64,000 nucleotides of DNA from Hahella ganghwensis DSM 17046 (GCF_000376785.1 NZ_AQXX01000142.1:62001-126000), one strand, 5' to 3'. Positions 37,051 through 48,265 are shown, counted from the stretch's first letter. Program-made: numbers and translations. The notes: generated by a model from the sequence alone, not told the origin.

Positions 37051-38773
37051 CCGCCATTACCCACTGCCGAACCACCTGAGCTACGCGACCAGGATCCTCG
37101 GCGACAAGACCTTTTAATGCGTTAATCTGTTTTTCATAACTCTCGGAAGCTCCCGGGAGCATAAACTCACCGCTGGCTGACAGTCCTACGCCTTCTTCCA
37201 CTCCTTCAGTATCGCCAAGCTTTTGTAATTCTACCAATCCTTCTTCGTCTCCTGCGAGAGCAAGATCCTTTGCTTCCGATCCACCGGTCGACAGGTTTTT
37301 AAGTGTGGGGCGGATTACCCCGAACACGAGAATCAGGATAATCAATATGGCAGCCACCCATTTCAACAGCCCACCAGCCCAAAGCTCCCACAGTTGCTGC
37401 ACTATGGAAAGTTCTTCTTCGACAAACTCCTGCTCTTCGGCCAGGAACGGCGTGTTAATCACATTCACACTGTCTCCTCTGGCCGCAGAATAGCCCACTG
37501 CATCGCGCACCAACACCGTCAGCCGCTCCAGCTCTTCCTGGGGCCAAGGCTCCATGGTCACGCCATCAGGTCCAGGGCGTCGAATATCGTCCACCACCAC
37601 AGCCACTGTCAGCCGCTTAATTTTACCCTGATGATGCTTGATGTAACTGACAGTCCGGTCCACTTCATAGTTTCTAACGGTCTGCTTGCGAATATCGGTA
37701 GATTGGCTCTGTCCTTGCCCCTGAGCTCCCCCGCCTGCCTGCTCCGGCACACTCGTCTCGCCCGGTGGCTGGTTGGAAAGCGCTCCCGGAATCCCTTGTG
37801 GTCCGGTACCCGCCACTCTTTGCTCACCAATTTCCTGCTCGCTACGAATCGCCTGCAGGTCAGGGTTGAATACTTCTTCTGCCTGTTCAATGGCGGTAAA
37901 GTCCACATCAGCTGACACTTCCGCCCGGAATCTGCCCATCCCCAGAATCGGCTCAAGAATACTGTTGACCCTGCGATTCAGAACCTCTTCCATTTTGCGG
38001 GCATATTCAAACTCTCTGGAAGTGCGACGATCATCCTCACTCAGATTATTCATGGAAAGCAGGGTACCGCGCTGATCTACAACGGTGACATCGCTCTGAT
38101 CCATCTCTGGCACACTACTGGATACCAGATTCACGATGGCCTCAACCTGAGAGGGCTGCAAGGAACGGGTACCAATCAGTTCCAGAAAGACAGAGGCGGA
38201 AGGTTTACGATTATCACGTACAAAGACACTTTGTTTGGGAATGGCCAGATGCACCCGCGCACTTTTAACGTTACGCAGACTGGCAATGGTTCTCGCCAGC
38301 TCTCCTTCAAGTCCACGACGATAGCGAGTGGACTCCATGAATTGACTTGTCCCCAGACCTGTATCCTGATCCAACAGCTCAAAACCAATGGTCTTATCTT
38401 GTGTAATACCCGCTGAGGCCAACTGCAAACGAGCTCTATGGAGATCTTCTGCCGCGATCAACAAAGCCCCCGTCTTCGGCTCTATTTTGAAGGCGACATC
38501 GTTCTGGTTCAGGATACTGGCCACTTCAGTTGCATCGTAGCGACTCATGTCCGCAAATAGAGGCTGATAGGCAGGCTCGTTAGCCCACAGGATGATGGCA
38601 ATCCCCATGGCGATACTGGCAGCCACTCCAATCATCAACACCAGTTGTCGCAATAACGAGAGGCGATTGAACCCCAGCAGCATATCGCTTTTGTTTTCAA
38701 TCAGATCAGTATCGGCGCCACCAACATTGGCCGTCATATTGTTGCCTGGAATTTCAGCCGGTACGGATGCCAT
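37043..38773 (-). CDS. fliF: Flagellar MS-ring protein FliF
   Basis: The 576-residue protein has two membrane segments (about 42-64 and 460-482) bracketing a periplasmic ring-building region with LARTIASLRNVKSARVHLAIP and RRVNSILEPILG. The C-terminal cytoplasmic tail binds FliG. The disordered Gly/Gln-rich loop around residues 330-365 is typical. It starts 108 bases after the fliE stop. A start at residue 13 is possible. Confidence 0.95.
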   Translation of the reverse strand: MASVPAEIPGNNMTANVGGADTDLIENKSDMLLGFNRLSLLRQLVLMIGVAASIAMGIAIILWANEPAYQPLFADMSRYDATEVASILNQNDVAFKIEPKTGALLIAAEDLHRARLQLASAGITQDKTIGFELLDQDTGLGTSQFMESTRYRRGLEGELARTIASLRNVKSARVHLAIPKQSVFVRDNRKPSASVFLELIGTRSLQPSQVEAIVNLVSSSVPEMDQSDVTVVDQRGTLLSMNNLSEDDRRTSREFEYARKMEEVLNRRVNSILEPILGMGRFRAEVSADVDFTAIEQAEEVFNPDLQAIRSEQEIGEQRVAGTGPQGIPGALSNQPPGETSVPEQAGGGAQGQGQSQSTDIRKQTVRNYEVDRTVSYIKHHQGKIKRLTVAVVVDDIRRPGPDGVTMEPWPQEELERLTVLVRDAVGYSAARGDSVNVINTPFLAEEQEFVEEELSIVQQLWELWAGGLLKWVAAILIILILVFGVIRPTLKNLSTGGSEAKDLALAGDEEGLVELQKLGDTEGVEEGVGLSASGEFMLPGASESYEKQINALKGLVAEDPGRVAQVVRQWVMADE

Positions 38774-38881
38774 GGGAAACCTCTATTACAAACTTGTTGT
38801 CATGCAGAAACCGTTTCTCAACCATTTCATACTGTTCTTAGATCACTGCTGCTCTTAGATCATTACAGGTCTAAAATTGTT

Positions 38882-39241
38882 TTAGATCGGCATTTTCATA
38901 ATATCTTCGTAGGCCTGGACCACCTTGTTTCTCACCTGAGTCAACGCCTGAAAAGCAATGGAAGATTTCTGGGAGGCAATCATCACTTCTGTCAGATCTG
39001 CCTGAGGATCGCCAGCCTGATAAGCCGTCGCCAGATTATTGGCGTTCTGCTGCAGATCGTTCACCTGGCCGACCGCCTGCGTCAGCATCTGATTAAAACT
39101 TGGGGCCGCTTCTTTCGCCTGCTGTACACCACGAACTTCATTGGGATTGACTTCGGGCTGGACTTTGACAGGCTGCTGCATCTGCGAACGAATGCTTCTG
39201 ATTTCCGCCAAAACATTGTTAATGTCCACTCGATTATTCAT
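38882..39241 (-). CDS. fliE: Flagellar hook-basal body protein FliE
   Basis: This 119-residue protein joins the MS ring and export gate to the rod. The conserved C-terminal part holds [14 protein letters not shown] and [34 protein letters not shown] 39241 was chosen because GAGGAG lies 6 bases upstream; a codon 16 residues earlier lacks this. A sigma-54-like element lies 120 bases upstream, so fliE probably begins the fliEFGHIJ transcript. Confidence 0.94.
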   Translation of the reverse strand: MNNRVDINNVLAEIRSIRSQMQQPVKVQPEVNPNEVRGVQQAKEAAPSFNQMLTQAVGQVNDLQQNANNLATAYQAGDPQADLTEVMIASQKSSIAFQALTQVRNKVVQAYEDIMKMPI

Positions 39242-39361
39242 GCTGCACTCCTCGTCTCGATACCCAATCCCGATGACAGGTGACGCCACTCATGCTCTGC
39301 GTCAATAATTCGTCGTTTCAGGCTGAAAAATGGGTAAATTGAAAGCCTTTCCCATTACAAA

Positions 39362-39376
39362 GCAGATTCCATACCA
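39362..39376 (-). promoter_or_regulatory. Sigma-54-like -24/-12 element upstream of fliE
   Basis: The minus strand reads TGGTATGGAATCTGC against TGGCACG-N4-TTGC, with GG and GC 10 bases apart and 8 of 11 conserved positions matched by eye. It lies just after the fleR stop. In Pseudomonas aeruginosa fliE is a FleR/sigma-54-dependent promoter, which fits. Confidence 0.55.
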
Positions 39377-39390
39377 TCTGCGAAAAAGCC

Positions 39391-40812
39391 TTATACTGCC
39401 CGTGCCAACTGTTCATCCACATCAATACCACAATCCCGCATACGGGCAATTTTATATCGCAGCGTCCGGGGAGAAATACCCAACTTTTCCGCCACCCGGT
39501 TGCGACGCCCACCCTCACTTTTCAAAGTATCCAGGATGATCTGGAACTCACGCATTTTCATTTCCTGCCCCAAGCCACTGGTGTCTTCGTCCTCCACCCG
39601 GAGGCTCTCAGTCGCCACATCATCACCAGACACACTGCTATCCGTCGAGACAGCATGATTCATCATCACGTTATCGAGACCGGCACCTTCAAGACACAGA
39701 TCCGCAGCTGTAATCACACCACTTTGCTGCAGTATCAAGGCTCGCTGGACAGCGTTATCAAGTTCACGGACATTACCAGGCCAGCTATGGGACATGAGGA
39801 CGCCTCTGGCGCTGTCATCAAACCTGACAAAGGACAATTTCATCTTACGTGCATGATTCGCCAGCAGGTGTTCCGCCAATGGCACGATATCATCCCGCCG
39901 TGCACGCAGCGGCTGCCAGGAGATTGGAAATACAGACAACCGATAGTACAAATCTTCCCGGAAGCGACCTTCCTGAACATAGGTTTTCAAATCCCGATTG
40001 GTCGTCGCTAACACCCTGACATCGAGTTGAATGCTTTTACGCCCCCCGATTCTCTCCACTTCACGCTCCTGCAGAACACGCAACAGCTTAGCCTGCAAAC
40101 CCATATCCATTTCCGAGACTTCATCCAGCAGCAGAGTTCCGCCGTTAGCCTGCTCAAACTTTCCAGGCATGCTGGCATGAGCACCGGTAAAAGCGCCTTT
40201 TTCATGTCCGAATAACATGGCTTCCAGCATATTCTCCGGAATTGCGGCACAATTGATTGCAATAAATGGCGCATTACGGCGTGACGATTTCTGATGAATA
40301 TAGCGCGCCAGCACTTCTTTACCGGTACCGCTTTCCCCCGAAATCAACACCGTAGAATCTGTTCTGGCCACCCGCAAAGCTAACTGGAAAACCCGTTTGC
40401 TATTGATATCGACAGCTACGGGTTCATCTTTCGAGGATTCATTGGCGGTTTTGCCCAGGTATTTTTCCAGCATGGATACCAGCGCTTCAGATTCGAACGG
40501 CTTCACCATGTAATCCACCGCCCCTTTCTGCATCGCCGCCACCGCCTGACTGATCTGTCCATATGCAGTCATCAATAGCACTGGTATGCCAGGATATTGG
40601 CGCCGGACCTCTTCCATTAACTCAAACCCATTCATCCCCGGCATATTTACATCGCTGACCACCATGTCCACCGTCTTTTGCTCCAGCACCGCCAGAGCCT
40701 CTTTGGCAGAGTCGACGCCAATGTATTCAAAGCCATGGATTTCCAGCGTCGTGGTTAACGCATCCAGCAGTTCCAGATCATCTTCCACAATTAGCACTGT
40801 TGATTTATTCAT
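39391..40812 (-). CDS. fleR: Sigma-54-dependent response regulator FleR
   Basis: The 473-residue NtrC-family activator has a receiver with intact acidic pair (VEDD) and phospho-acceptor in VVSDVNMPGM, an AAA+ domain with [14 protein letters not shown] and DEVSEMD, and a Fis-type HTH (VAEKLGISPRTLRYKIARM). It activates mid-class flagellar promoters when phosphorylated by FleS. ATG 40812 was chosen (GGGAG 7 bases upstream). It follows fleS by about 90 bases. Confidence 0.94.
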   Translation of the reverse strand: MNKSTVLIVEDDLELLDALTTTLEIHGFEYIGVDSAKEALAVLEQKTVDMVVSDVNMPGMNGFELMEEVRRQYPGIPVLLMTAYGQISQAVAAMQKGAVDYMVKPFESEALVSMLEKYLGKTANESSKDEPVAVDINSKRVFQLALRVARTDSTVLISGESGTGKEVLARYIHQKSSRRNAPFIAINCAAIPENMLEAMLFGHEKGAFTGAHASMPGKFEQANGGTLLLDEVSEMDMGLQAKLLRVLQEREVERIGGRKSIQLDVRVLATTNRDLKTYVQEGRFREDLYYRLSVFPISWQPLRARRDDIVPLAEHLLANHARKMKLSFVRFDDSARGVLMSHSWPGNVRELDNAVQRALILQQSGVITAADLCLEGAGLDNVMMNHAVSTDSSVSGDDVATESLRVEDEDTSGLGQEMKMREFQIILDTLKSEGGRRNRVAEKLGISPRTLRYKIARMRDCGIDVDEQLARAV

Positions 40813-40903
40813 GGGTTCTCTCCCGGGTATCAAATTCGTTTTACTACCAGTTTCCAGCCTGTCGGCCTCAACTAATGCCGATCAACGTCGGCTGGTGATG
40901 CCA

Positions 40904-42181
40904 TCATTCGCCATGACACACCGGCAACGTCATGATGGCGCGAGCCCCTTTACCAAGGCCTTTGGAGGTAATAAAGAACCTGCCATGATGGGCCTGAGCC
41001 ACACTATTCACCACTGCCAACCCCAATCCTGTTCCATTGGACTTAGTGGTATAAAATGCATCCATCAGCCTTACTGTCTCTTCAGGCTCAAAGCCTGCTC
41101 CGTTATCTCGCACCTCAATAGAAGCGAACCCTTTCACAGGAACATTGAAATGCACCTCAATGACCGGCGCCTCTACGCCGGACAAAGCTTCGCAAGCATT
41201 ATTAATCAGGTTCTGAAGGGCACCGATCAGAGCATCCTTGTTCCCGACCAGATCGACATTAACGTTGTCCGCGTACCATTTAATGGAAAGATTGTCAGGA
41301 CCCCGCCCTCCTTCGGCAGCCACTCGTGTCTGCTCGTAGAGGTCCGCCAATGAAATTCTCTCCGCAATGGGTGAGTCTCCTTTGGCGAACACCAGCATAT
41401 CCCGGACCTGTTGCTCCAGATGAGCAAGCCTTGACTGCAGCTTTCCAGCACACTTGATTCGCAGAGCCGGCGTAATGTCTTCTGCTGCCAGATGACTGGC
41501 ATACAACATTGCCGCAGATAATGGCGTTCTGATCTGATGAGCCAGTGAAGCAACCATTTTCCCCATCGCCGAAAGGCGCTCATTACGCGCCAACTGTGAT
41601 TGCAGGTTACGAGTTTCTGTCAGGTCCGAGAGCAGAATCAGCTGCCCGAAACCATTTTCCAGAGAGCACGTCTGAATATTCAGGCGACGACCATCCTTCA
41701 GAGAAACTTCATGCCCATCATCAGCTTTTGGTGAAAAGCAGCGCTGAATAATATCCACCCAACGCTCTCCCTCAAGCGGCTCACCCAGAAGATCAACAGC
41801 GGCGGGATTGCAGTCCTGAACCGACCCCCTGGCATCGAGTACCACGACACCAGCAGGAAGCGCCTTCAGCAAAGTGGAAAGCCTGTCGGCCAGTTTCTCT
41901 TTTTCTTCAAATTCCGCCTGACGCCGGCGGCCCAGAATTTTCAATTCCTCGGCCAGCGCACTGATACGCCCATTCAGCTCGGAGTAGGAGTGCGAAATTT
42001 CATCGGCAATATCATCAAAGAGAGCGACGGCCCGATCCATCTCATGGTCTGGCTGGCGCGGGATGGCAGACCTTGAAGGCTGGTTGAACTTAGTGTTCAG
42101 AGCCTGGTCGGTGGTTAGTGAATGCAACATCGTCACATTCGCTTCAGTCCCTCTGTCAGATACTGCTTTTGGTAAACTCAT
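40904..42181 (-). CDS. fleS: Soluble sensor histidine kinase FleS
   Basis: The 425-residue kinase has no membrane segment. It has a coiled-coil N-terminus, a PAS domain (about 105-200), the phospho-acceptor His in SLAHQIRTPLSAAM, N-box NLINNACEAL, and G boxes VRDNGAGF and GTGLGLAVV. It phosphorylates FleR. ATG 42181 (MSLPKAV) was chosen with GGGGA about 6 bases upstream; 25 extra residues upstream look untranslated. A 280-base gap separates it from fleQ. Confidence 0.92.
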   Translation of the reverse strand: MSLPKAVSDRGTEANVTMLHSLTTDQALNTKFNQPSRSAIPRQPDHEMDRAVALFDDIADEISHSYSELNGRISALAEELKILGRRRQAEFEEKEKLADRLSTLLKALPAGVVVLDARGSVQDCNPAAVDLLGEPLEGERWVDIIQRCFSPKADDGHEVSLKDGRRLNIQTCSLENGFGQLILLSDLTETRNLQSQLARNERLSAMGKMVASLAHQIRTPLSAAMLYASHLAAEDITPALRIKCAGKLQSRLAHLEQQVRDMLVFAKGDSPIAERISLADLYEQTRVAAEGGRGPDNLSIKWYADNVNVDLVGNKDALIGALQNLINNACEALSGVEAPVIEVHFNVPVKGFASIEVRDNGAGFEPEETVRLMDAFYTTKSNGTGLGLAVVNSVAQAHHGRFFITSKGLGKGARAIMTLPVCHGE

Positions 42182-42461
42182 AAGTTTCCCCGACTTTTCA
42201 TAACGATGATTCTTTGACACACAAAGAGGCGCTACGGGGTACCAATCACAGATCATGCCACCTGCATTTTTTACTTTTTATTCATATAGATAGAGAAACA
42301 GATTATCGGCCTGTGGCGGATTTTTGACGCAGAGAATTGAAAACCTGGGCGCTGGAAACACCTAAACACAGCGCAACTGAAGGACAAACCAATGAAGTGA
42401 AATAGTTGGTCGCTGTGACAGAAAAGCGAATACTCCATCACAGCAACGGAAGGAATGAAAA

Positions 42462-43898
42462 TTACTCAGAGGTATTCAGATTATATTTCCTGACTTTTTC
42501 TACCAGGGTGGTACGGCGAATATGAAGTCGCTCTGCCGCTCTGGCCACAACGCCACCCGCCTCATCAAGCGCCTGTCTAATCAGATCCTTTTCCAGATTG
42601 GCCAAATAATCTTTCAAGTCCAGACCGTTGACCGGCAACACTGCCGGACTATTTAGCCCAACCAGACCAGGCTCGCCTTGAGACATCTCGCCCAGGTCCG
42701 CCAGATCTTCATCATCGTCATCAATGTGCCTGAATTTGGCCGGCAACTCATGAACCCCAACAACACCGTAGGGATACATGATCGCCAGACGCTCCACCAG
42801 ATTGGCCAGCTCCCGCACGTTCCCCTGCCACTCATGACGACACAAACTCAATATGGCAGCGGAATTGAAACGAATGGAACCTCGTTTTTCCTTTTCCATT
42901 CTGGAAATCAGTTCATTGATCAGCAGAGGAATATCTTCTGAACGCTCCCTTAGCGGAGGCATATCGATAGGAAAAACATTCAGTCGATAATACAGATCTT
43001 CCCTGAACTCCCCTTTTTCAATCATCTCATCCAGATTTTTATGAGTCGCAGCAATAATTCTGACATTAGCATCGATTGTTTTACTACTGCCCACTCTTTC
43101 AAATGTACGTTCTTGCAATACACGAAGGATTTTCACCTGCATGTGCAAGGGCATATCGCCGATTTCATCCAGAAACAAAGTACCGCCCTGAGCAAGCTCA
43201 AAACGTCCAACACGAGAGGTAATCGCCCCTGTAAAAGCCCCCTTCTCGTGTCCGAACAATTCACTTTCCAGCAATTCGGCAGGAATCGCTCCGCAGTTCA
43301 CTGGCACAAAAGGCTCATTGCGTCGATGGGAGTTATAGTGCAGGTTTCTGGCGACCACTTCCTTACCGGTTCCAGACTCACCGGTAATCAGCACACTGAC
43401 TTCCTTATCCGCCACCTGAGACATCAGTTCCCGGACCTTCTGGACACTACGACTGGTCCCCACCAGACTCCGAAATAACAGAATTTCCCGCTGCTGCCCA
43501 CGACCGCGGTTAGCGGCATACTGCTCACGGTAAACCTGTGCCCGATAAAGACAATCCATAAATTTGTTGTATTGTGGCGGCATCTCCAGCTGAGCAATCA
43601 CTTTTCGATGACAATTATCATCCAAGTGATCCAACTCGGTCTCGCCCAGCATGAGTACCGGCAACCCTGCATCCCACTCATGCATTCTCGTCAGTAGAGC
43701 ATCCAAATCACCACATTGACTGTCGACCAGTGCGACTCCGACCTCCGAGCTACCTTCAACCTCGCCCGATATATCATCTTCCCAATTATCTTCACCACAA
43801 GGCAGACATATTTCCCCCAGGAACTCCAGAATAATCTGAACCGCATGACGCCGTTCATTATTGTTGCTTACCAATAGAACTTTGGTTTCTTTATTCAT
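42462..43898 (-). CDS. fleQ: Master flagellar regulator FleQ
   Basis: The 478-residue sigma-54 activator has a degenerate receiver: the metal-binding acidic pair is replaced by SNNN, so phosphorylation is not expected. The motif LFRSLVGTS precedes the AAA+ domain, corresponding to the c-di-GMP binding segment of Pseudomonas FleQ. Walker [22 protein letters not shown] and a C-terminal Fis HTH ([19 protein letters not shown]) are intact. It is the first regulator of the hierarchy and is held in check by FlhG. A 255-base gap upstream should hold its promoter. Confidence 0.95.
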   Translation of the reverse strand: MNKETKVLLVSNNNERRHAVQIILEFLGEICLPCGEDNWEDDISGEVEGSSEVGVALVDSQCGDLDALLTRMHEWDAGLPVLMLGETELDHLDDNCHRKVIAQLEMPPQYNKFMDCLYRAQVYREQYAANRGRGQQREILLFRSLVGTSRSVQKVRELMSQVADKEVSVLITGESGTGKEVVARNLHYNSHRRNEPFVPVNCGAIPAELLESELFGHEKGAFTGAITSRVGRFELAQGGTLFLDEIGDMPLHMQVKILRVLQERTFERVGSSKTIDANVRIIAATHKNLDEMIEKGEFREDLYYRLNVFPIDMPPLRERSEDIPLLINELISRMEKEKRGSIRFNSAAILSLCRHEWQGNVRELANLVERLAIMYPYGVVGVHELPAKFRHIDDDDEDLADLGEMSQGEPGLVGLNSPAVLPVNGLDLKDYLANLEKDLIRQALDEAGGVVARAAERLHIRRTTLVEKVRKYNLNTSE

Positions 43899-44154
43899 TG
43901 ATGTCGTCTATTTTCCCGGCTGTGCACACCGTTGAAGGCTGCTGTTATTATTTCAGGGAATTAAAGTATGAAAATGGGGCTGGGTCAAATAAATGACGCT
44001 TTATCCCTTCTGATGTGGTCAAAAGGTAGTCGCATTCAAAAAACCGTCACTTCTGACCTTGATGGACTGCCACACGCTGTAACAGAATACTGAAACCTAT
44101 CCCTGGTGAACCTCTGAAAGCGACCAGCATGATCACTGCCGCACGAGACTCTCT

Positions 44155-44448
44155 CTAAAACTTGGAAGAATCCAGATAAGACTTTGCTGCCTTATAGCTT
44201 CTCTGCATGGATGCCAGCTCACTGGCAGACTCTCCCTGCTTACGCTGCATGCTAGCCAGAGCGGTGGCATAGGACTGCTGCAGGTTATTCAAATCTTCCC
44301 GAATCTCATCACGATTATCGTCTGTAACCGATTGCACCGCCTGACTGATGACATCCCGCACAATTTCATCCAGTGCCGCAATTTGTTGCCATTGCGCCTC
44401 CTGCACCAGAAGATCAATTTTCTGCCTCAGAACCCTGAGCTCACTCAT
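44155..44448 (-). CDS. Small FliT-like flagellar protein
   Basis: The product has 97 residues and is entirely helical and charged (MSELRVLRQKIDLL ... AAKSYLDSSKF), with no membrane segment. Size and position just upstream of fleQ fit FliT, a chaperone of the filament cap FliD, but similarity is too weak by eye to be sure. ATG 44448 is preferred (AGG 7 bases upstream); the ATG at 44490 abuts the terminator T-run. No fliC, fliD or fliS is present in the window. Confidence 0.5.
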   Translation of the reverse strand: MSELRVLRQKIDLLVQEAQWQQIAALDEIVRDVISQAVQSVTDDNRDEIREDLNNLQQSYATALASMQRKQGESASELASMQRSYKAAKSYLDSSKF

Positions 44449-44490
44449 GCTGTCGCCTACCCTTGTCTCCGAGATATCTGCTTCTAACAT

Positions 44491-44524
44491 AAAAAAAAGG
44501 CCCTGGAATTACCAGAGCCTTTTT
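44491..44524 (-). terminator. Rho-independent terminator of oadGAB
   Basis: The stem AAAGGCCCTGG / CCAGAGCCTTT (44496-44506 with 44512-44522) has one mismatch and is followed on the minus strand by a run of eight T. It lies 15 bases after the oadB stop and directly before the FliT-like gene. Confidence 0.88.
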
Positions 44525-44538
44525 CAAAGCACAGCGAT

Positions 44539-45864
44539 TTAGCCGAGGAATTTAATCATAATCCCTGCAGCAACCGCCGAGCCGATAACACCGGCCACGT
44601 TTGGCCCCATAGCATGCATTAACAAGAAGTTCTGAGGATTCGCCTCAAGCCCAACCCTGTTCGACACCCTGGCCGCCATAGGTACAGCAGATACGCCCGC
44701 CGACCCAATCAGTGGGTTGACCTTATTTTTACTCAGGGCATTCATCAGCTTAGCCATCAGAACCCCAGTGGCGGTACCCACACAGAACGCCGCCAGACCA
44801 AGAACCAAAATCCCCAGCGTCTGCACATCCAGAAACTTATCAGCAGACAACTTACTACCGACAGAAAGCCCCAGAACGATGGTTACGATGTTAATCAATG
44901 CATTCTGCGCAGTGTCGCTCAAACGGTCCACCACGCCGGATTCCCGCATCAGGTTACCCAGACAGAACATCCCCAGCAGTGGCGCCGCATCAGGCAGGAA
45001 CAACGCGACCAGGACCAGGAGAATAATCGGGAAGAAAATCTTCTCGACCCGCGACACATGACGCAGTTGCTCCATTTTGATCTTACGCTCTGATTCGGTG
45101 GTCAGCGCCTTCATGATCGGCGGCTGAATCAAGGGGACCAATGCCATGTAGGAATATGCCGCAACCGCTATAGCTCCCAGCAGATGCGGAGACAGCAGTG
45201 TAGCCACATAGATCGAGGTTGGGCCGTCCGCTCCGCCAATGATACCGATCGCCGCAGCTTCTTTGATGGAGAACTCAATCAGCCCGGATGCATCCAGCGC
45301 CGCCGCTCCCAGCACGGTACCAAAAATTCCGAACTGCGCAGCAGCCCCTAACAGCAAGGTACGGGGATTAGCCAACAAAGGACCGAAGTCCGTCATGGCT
45401 CCCACGCCCATAAATATCAGAAGCGGCGCTATTCCACTCAGTATGGCCACTGAGAAGAATTGATAGAGCATTCCGTGAGCATACCCCATATCAGTAGCAG
45501 CAAAGGTCACGGCCTCATGCATGCCGGCACTCGAACTCTTATAAGCGACCAGCAATTCATGCCTCAACGCCTCATTGATCGTTGCCGCACTATCGAAGGG
45601 GACATTCAATGCCGCTGCAATATTCGCAAGTTGATCAGCATTGCCCAGGTGGATTGCATTTTCCACCGCCGACATAGCCAGACCCGCTTCGGGAATATTT
45701 GCCATTAACCCACCGAAACCGATAGGCAGCAAAAGCAGAGGCTCGAAGCCTTTGCGGATCGCGAGAAACAGCAACCCCAGACAAATCACGATCATCAGCG
45801 CCTGTCCCCATTGCAGGTTATACAGGCCGCTTCCGAATACCAGTTTAGACAAACCTTCCATCAT
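44539..45864 (-). CDS. oadB: Sodium-pumping oxaloacetate decarboxylase beta subunit
   Basis: The 441-residue integral membrane protein has about nine hydrophobic segments and carries out decarboxylation of carboxybiotin coupled to Na+ export. Conserved parts are GANIPEAGL-type [22 protein letters not shown], the [11 protein letters not shown] loop that carries the key Asp, and [17 protein letters not shown]-like C-terminus. It follows oadA by 13 bases and ends at a strong terminator. Confidence 0.95.
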   Translation of the reverse strand: MMEGLSKLVFGSGLYNLQWGQALMIVICLGLLFLAIRKGFEPLLLLPIGFGGLMANIPEAGLAMSAVENAIHLGNADQLANIAAALNVPFDSAATINEALRHELLVAYKSSSAGMHEAVTFAATDMGYAHGMLYQFFSVAILSGIAPLLIFMGVGAMTDFGPLLANPRTLLLGAAAQFGIFGTVLGAAALDASGLIEFSIKEAAAIGIIGGADGPTSIYVATLLSPHLLGAIAVAAYSYMALVPLIQPPIMKALTTESERKIKMEQLRHVSRVEKIFFPIILLVLVALFLPDAAPLLGMFCLGNLMRESGVVDRLSDTAQNALINIVTIVLGLSVGSKLSADKFLDVQTLGILVLGLAAFCVGTATGVLMAKLMNALSKNKVNPLIGSAGVSAVPMAARVSNRVGLEANPQNFLLMHAMGPNVAGVIGSAVAAGIMIKFLG

Positions 45865-45877
45865 AGAGTCAGTCCCC

Positions 45878-47671
45878 TTACGACAGGCTCAACAGTGTCT
45901 GGCCGACGGTTACTGCGTCACCAGCTTTCACATCGACACTGGCGACAGTACCGGCTTTAGGTGAGCGCACTTCCGTTTCCATCTTCATCGCCTCAAGAAT
46001 CAGCAAGAGATCGCCTTCCTGAACAGCATGGCCCGGTTGCGCCACAATACGAACAATGTTACCAGCCAGAGGAGCAGCCACTGGTTCTGCAGGACCCGCA
46101 GAAGGCGCTGGTGCAGCCGCTGCCGGTGCTGCAGCAGGAGCACCGCCTACAGGTGCCACCGCAGTGATATCACCACCTTCAGAGACTTCTGCCACATAGG
46201 ATTTGCCATTTACGGTAATGGTATACACCTCAGGCTCGCCAGGTTTGGCCGCCGCTGCCGGTTTCACTTCATCGCCGGTCGGCACAGGTTCAAAGGCATC
46301 CGGATTATTGCGGTTTTCCAGGAATTTCAGACCGATCTGCGGGAACAGTGCATAGGTCAGCACGTCATCCACTTTAGCATCCGCCAGCTTGATCCCTTTC
46401 TCCTCAGCCAGCTTGGAAAGCTCAGCAGTGAGCTTATCCATTTCCGGCTCCAGCAAATCTGCCGGTCGACAGGTAACAGGCTCTGCGCCTTCCAGTACTC
46501 TATCCTGAAGCTCTTTATTGAACGGAGCAGGAGCTGATCCATACTCGCCCTTCAAAACACCTGCTGTTTCTTTGGATATTGACTTGTAACGCTCTCCCGT
46601 CAACACATTCAGCACAGCCTGAGTCCCCACAATCTGGGAAGTAGGAGTGACTAGAGGTATGTAACCGAGATCTTCTCTCACCTTGGGAATTTCTTCCAAC
46701 ACGGCGTCCAGCTTATCTCCTGCACCCTGCTCACGAAGCTGGTTTTCCATATTGGTCAACATGCCGCCGGGAACCTGAGCAACCAGAATACGGGAATCCA
46801 CCCCTCGCAGAGCCCCTTCAAACTTGGCATATTTCTTACGCACACTCCGGAAGTATGCAGCAATCTCTTCCAGCAGATTAATATCCAGACCGGTATCACG
46901 ATCAGTACCTTCCAGAATCGCTACCAAAGCTTCCGTAGGAGAGTGCCCGTAGGTCATACTCATAGAAGAAATAGCTGCATCCACATTATCGACGCCGGCT
47001 TCTGCGGCCTTCAAGGCGGTAGCGGTCGACATACCCGTGGTAGCATGACAGTGCAGATGAATAGGGACAGCCACTTCTTTCTTCAGGCGACTGACAAGCT
47101 CATAAGCCACGTAAGGCTTCAACAGGCCTGCCATATCTTTAATCGCAATCGACTCGGCCCCCATACTTTCAACGTTCTTCGCCAGGTCAATCCACATATC
47201 GATAGTGTGAACCGGGCTAACAGTGTAGGAAAGTGTACCTTGAGCATGCTTGCCCACTTTCAAAACAGCCTTGACAGCGGTTTCAAGGTTCCTGGGATCA
47301 TTCATCGCATCAAAAACACGGAATACATCTACACCGTTATCAGCGGCACGCTCCACAAAACGCTCAACAACATCATCGGCGTAATGACGATAGCCCAGCA
47401 GGTTCTGTCCACGCAGCAGCATTTGCTGCGGTGTGTTGGGCATAGCTTTCTTTAATTGACGAATACGATCCCAAGGATCTTCGCCAAGATAGCGGATACA
47501 GGAGTCAAATGTCGCCCCCCCCCAGGATTCGAGTGACCAGAAGCCAACTTTATCCAGTTTTTCTGCTATGGGAAGCATGTCGTCAAGACGCATACGGGTC
47601 GCCAGTATGGATTGATGAGCGTCACGTAAAACAACATCCGTTATACCTAGGGGTTTCTTAGTCTCAGTCAT
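45878..47671 (-). CDS. oadA: Oxaloacetate decarboxylase alpha subunit
   Basis: The 597-residue protein has an N-terminal carboxyltransferase TIM barrel ([18 protein letters not shown] with the carboxylated Lys, HLHCHATTG metal site), a PYC_OADA helical region (about 310-440), an Ala/Pro-rich hinge (about 500-530) and a C-terminal biotinyl domain with EAMKME. It transfers the carboxyl of oxaloacetate to biotin. It lies between oadG (46-base gap) and oadB. Confidence 0.96.
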   Translation of the reverse strand: MTETKKPLGITDVVLRDAHQSILATRMRLDDMLPIAEKLDKVGFWSLESWGGATFDSCIRYLGEDPWDRIRQLKKAMPNTPQQMLLRGQNLLGYRHYADDVVERFVERAADNGVDVFRVFDAMNDPRNLETAVKAVLKVGKHAQGTLSYTVSPVHTIDMWIDLAKNVESMGAESIAIKDMAGLLKPYVAYELVSRLKKEVAVPIHLHCHATTGMSTATALKAAEAGVDNVDAAISSMSMTYGHSPTEALVAILEGTDRDTGLDINLLEEIAAYFRSVRKKYAKFEGALRGVDSRILVAQVPGGMLTNMENQLREQGAGDKLDAVLEEIPKVREDLGYIPLVTPTSQIVGTQAVLNVLTGERYKSISKETAGVLKGEYGSAPAPFNKELQDRVLEGAEPVTCRPADLLEPEMDKLTAELSKLAEEKGIKLADAKVDDVLTYALFPQIGLKFLENRNNPDAFEPVPTGDEVKPAAAAKPGEPEVYTITVNGKSYVAEVSEGGDITAVAPVGGAPAAAPAAAAPAPSAGPAEPVAAPLAGNIVRIVAQPGHAVQEGDLLLILEAMKMETEVRSPKAGTVASVDVKAGDAVTVGQTLLSLS

Positions 47672-47717
47672 GGGTCTATAGCCTTAGGGTTAAAGGTTTA
47701 TTCTCGCGTTCCGACAC

Positions 47718-47972
47718 TCACTTCTTGTGGCGTGAGCGGTATTTAGATACGGCGGCCGCGATAACGGCCATAACATCTTGATCTATTTCAGAACCGGACT
47801 GCTTTGCCGCAGGTGCCGGCCCAGACGCAGGCGCAGGTTGAGCCTCCGGGAAATATTTATTCACCAGTTTGGACATTAGCGATGTTGCGAAGACCAGAAT
47901 GGTCAGGAAGAGGAACACAAACCCCATCCCCACAAGCATCAGCGTAATGGCATCTTGGAACAAATCATTCAT
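47718..47972 (-). CDS. oadG: Oxaloacetate decarboxylase gamma subunit
   Basis: This 84-residue protein has one N-terminal membrane segment (about 10-32, TLMLVGMGFVFLFLTILVF), a short Pro/Ala linker, and a C-terminal cytoplasmic helix ending AVSKYRSRHKK. OadG anchors the alpha subunit to beta and binds Zn2+. It opens the oadGAB operon. Confidence 0.92.
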   Translation of the reverse strand: MNDLFQDAITLMLVGMGFVFLFLTILVFATSLMSKLVNKYFPEAQPAPASGPAPAAKQSGSEIDQDVMAVIAAAVSKYRSRHKK

Positions 47973-48265
47973 CTCGCACTACCTGTTATTTTCTTTGAGG
48001 CACACTAACGCGGAAGAATCGAGCTCCCGAAATAGTGTCGTTATAGAGATTTACAAAACCTTTAGGAATGGCAAATCCCGCTTAATGTACAGAGATGATA
48101 TGAGAATCGCAACAAAAGGAGGGGCAAATTGAGAAAAAAGTTTACAATCTTGTCACACTTGTCAATACGTGATTTTACGTATCATCAAACACACCAAGGC
48201 CAGAGGTAATTTTTCGTCACAAAAATCAAGCCAAGGGAAATAAGAATGAGAAAAGACAAGGAAGA

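Noticed and set aside
42303-42329. Second sigma-28 promoter upstream of fleS
   Set aside because: The -10 (GCCGATAA on the minus strand) is perfect, but at 11-base spacing the -35 reads CGTCAAAA, which does not match TAAAGTTT.
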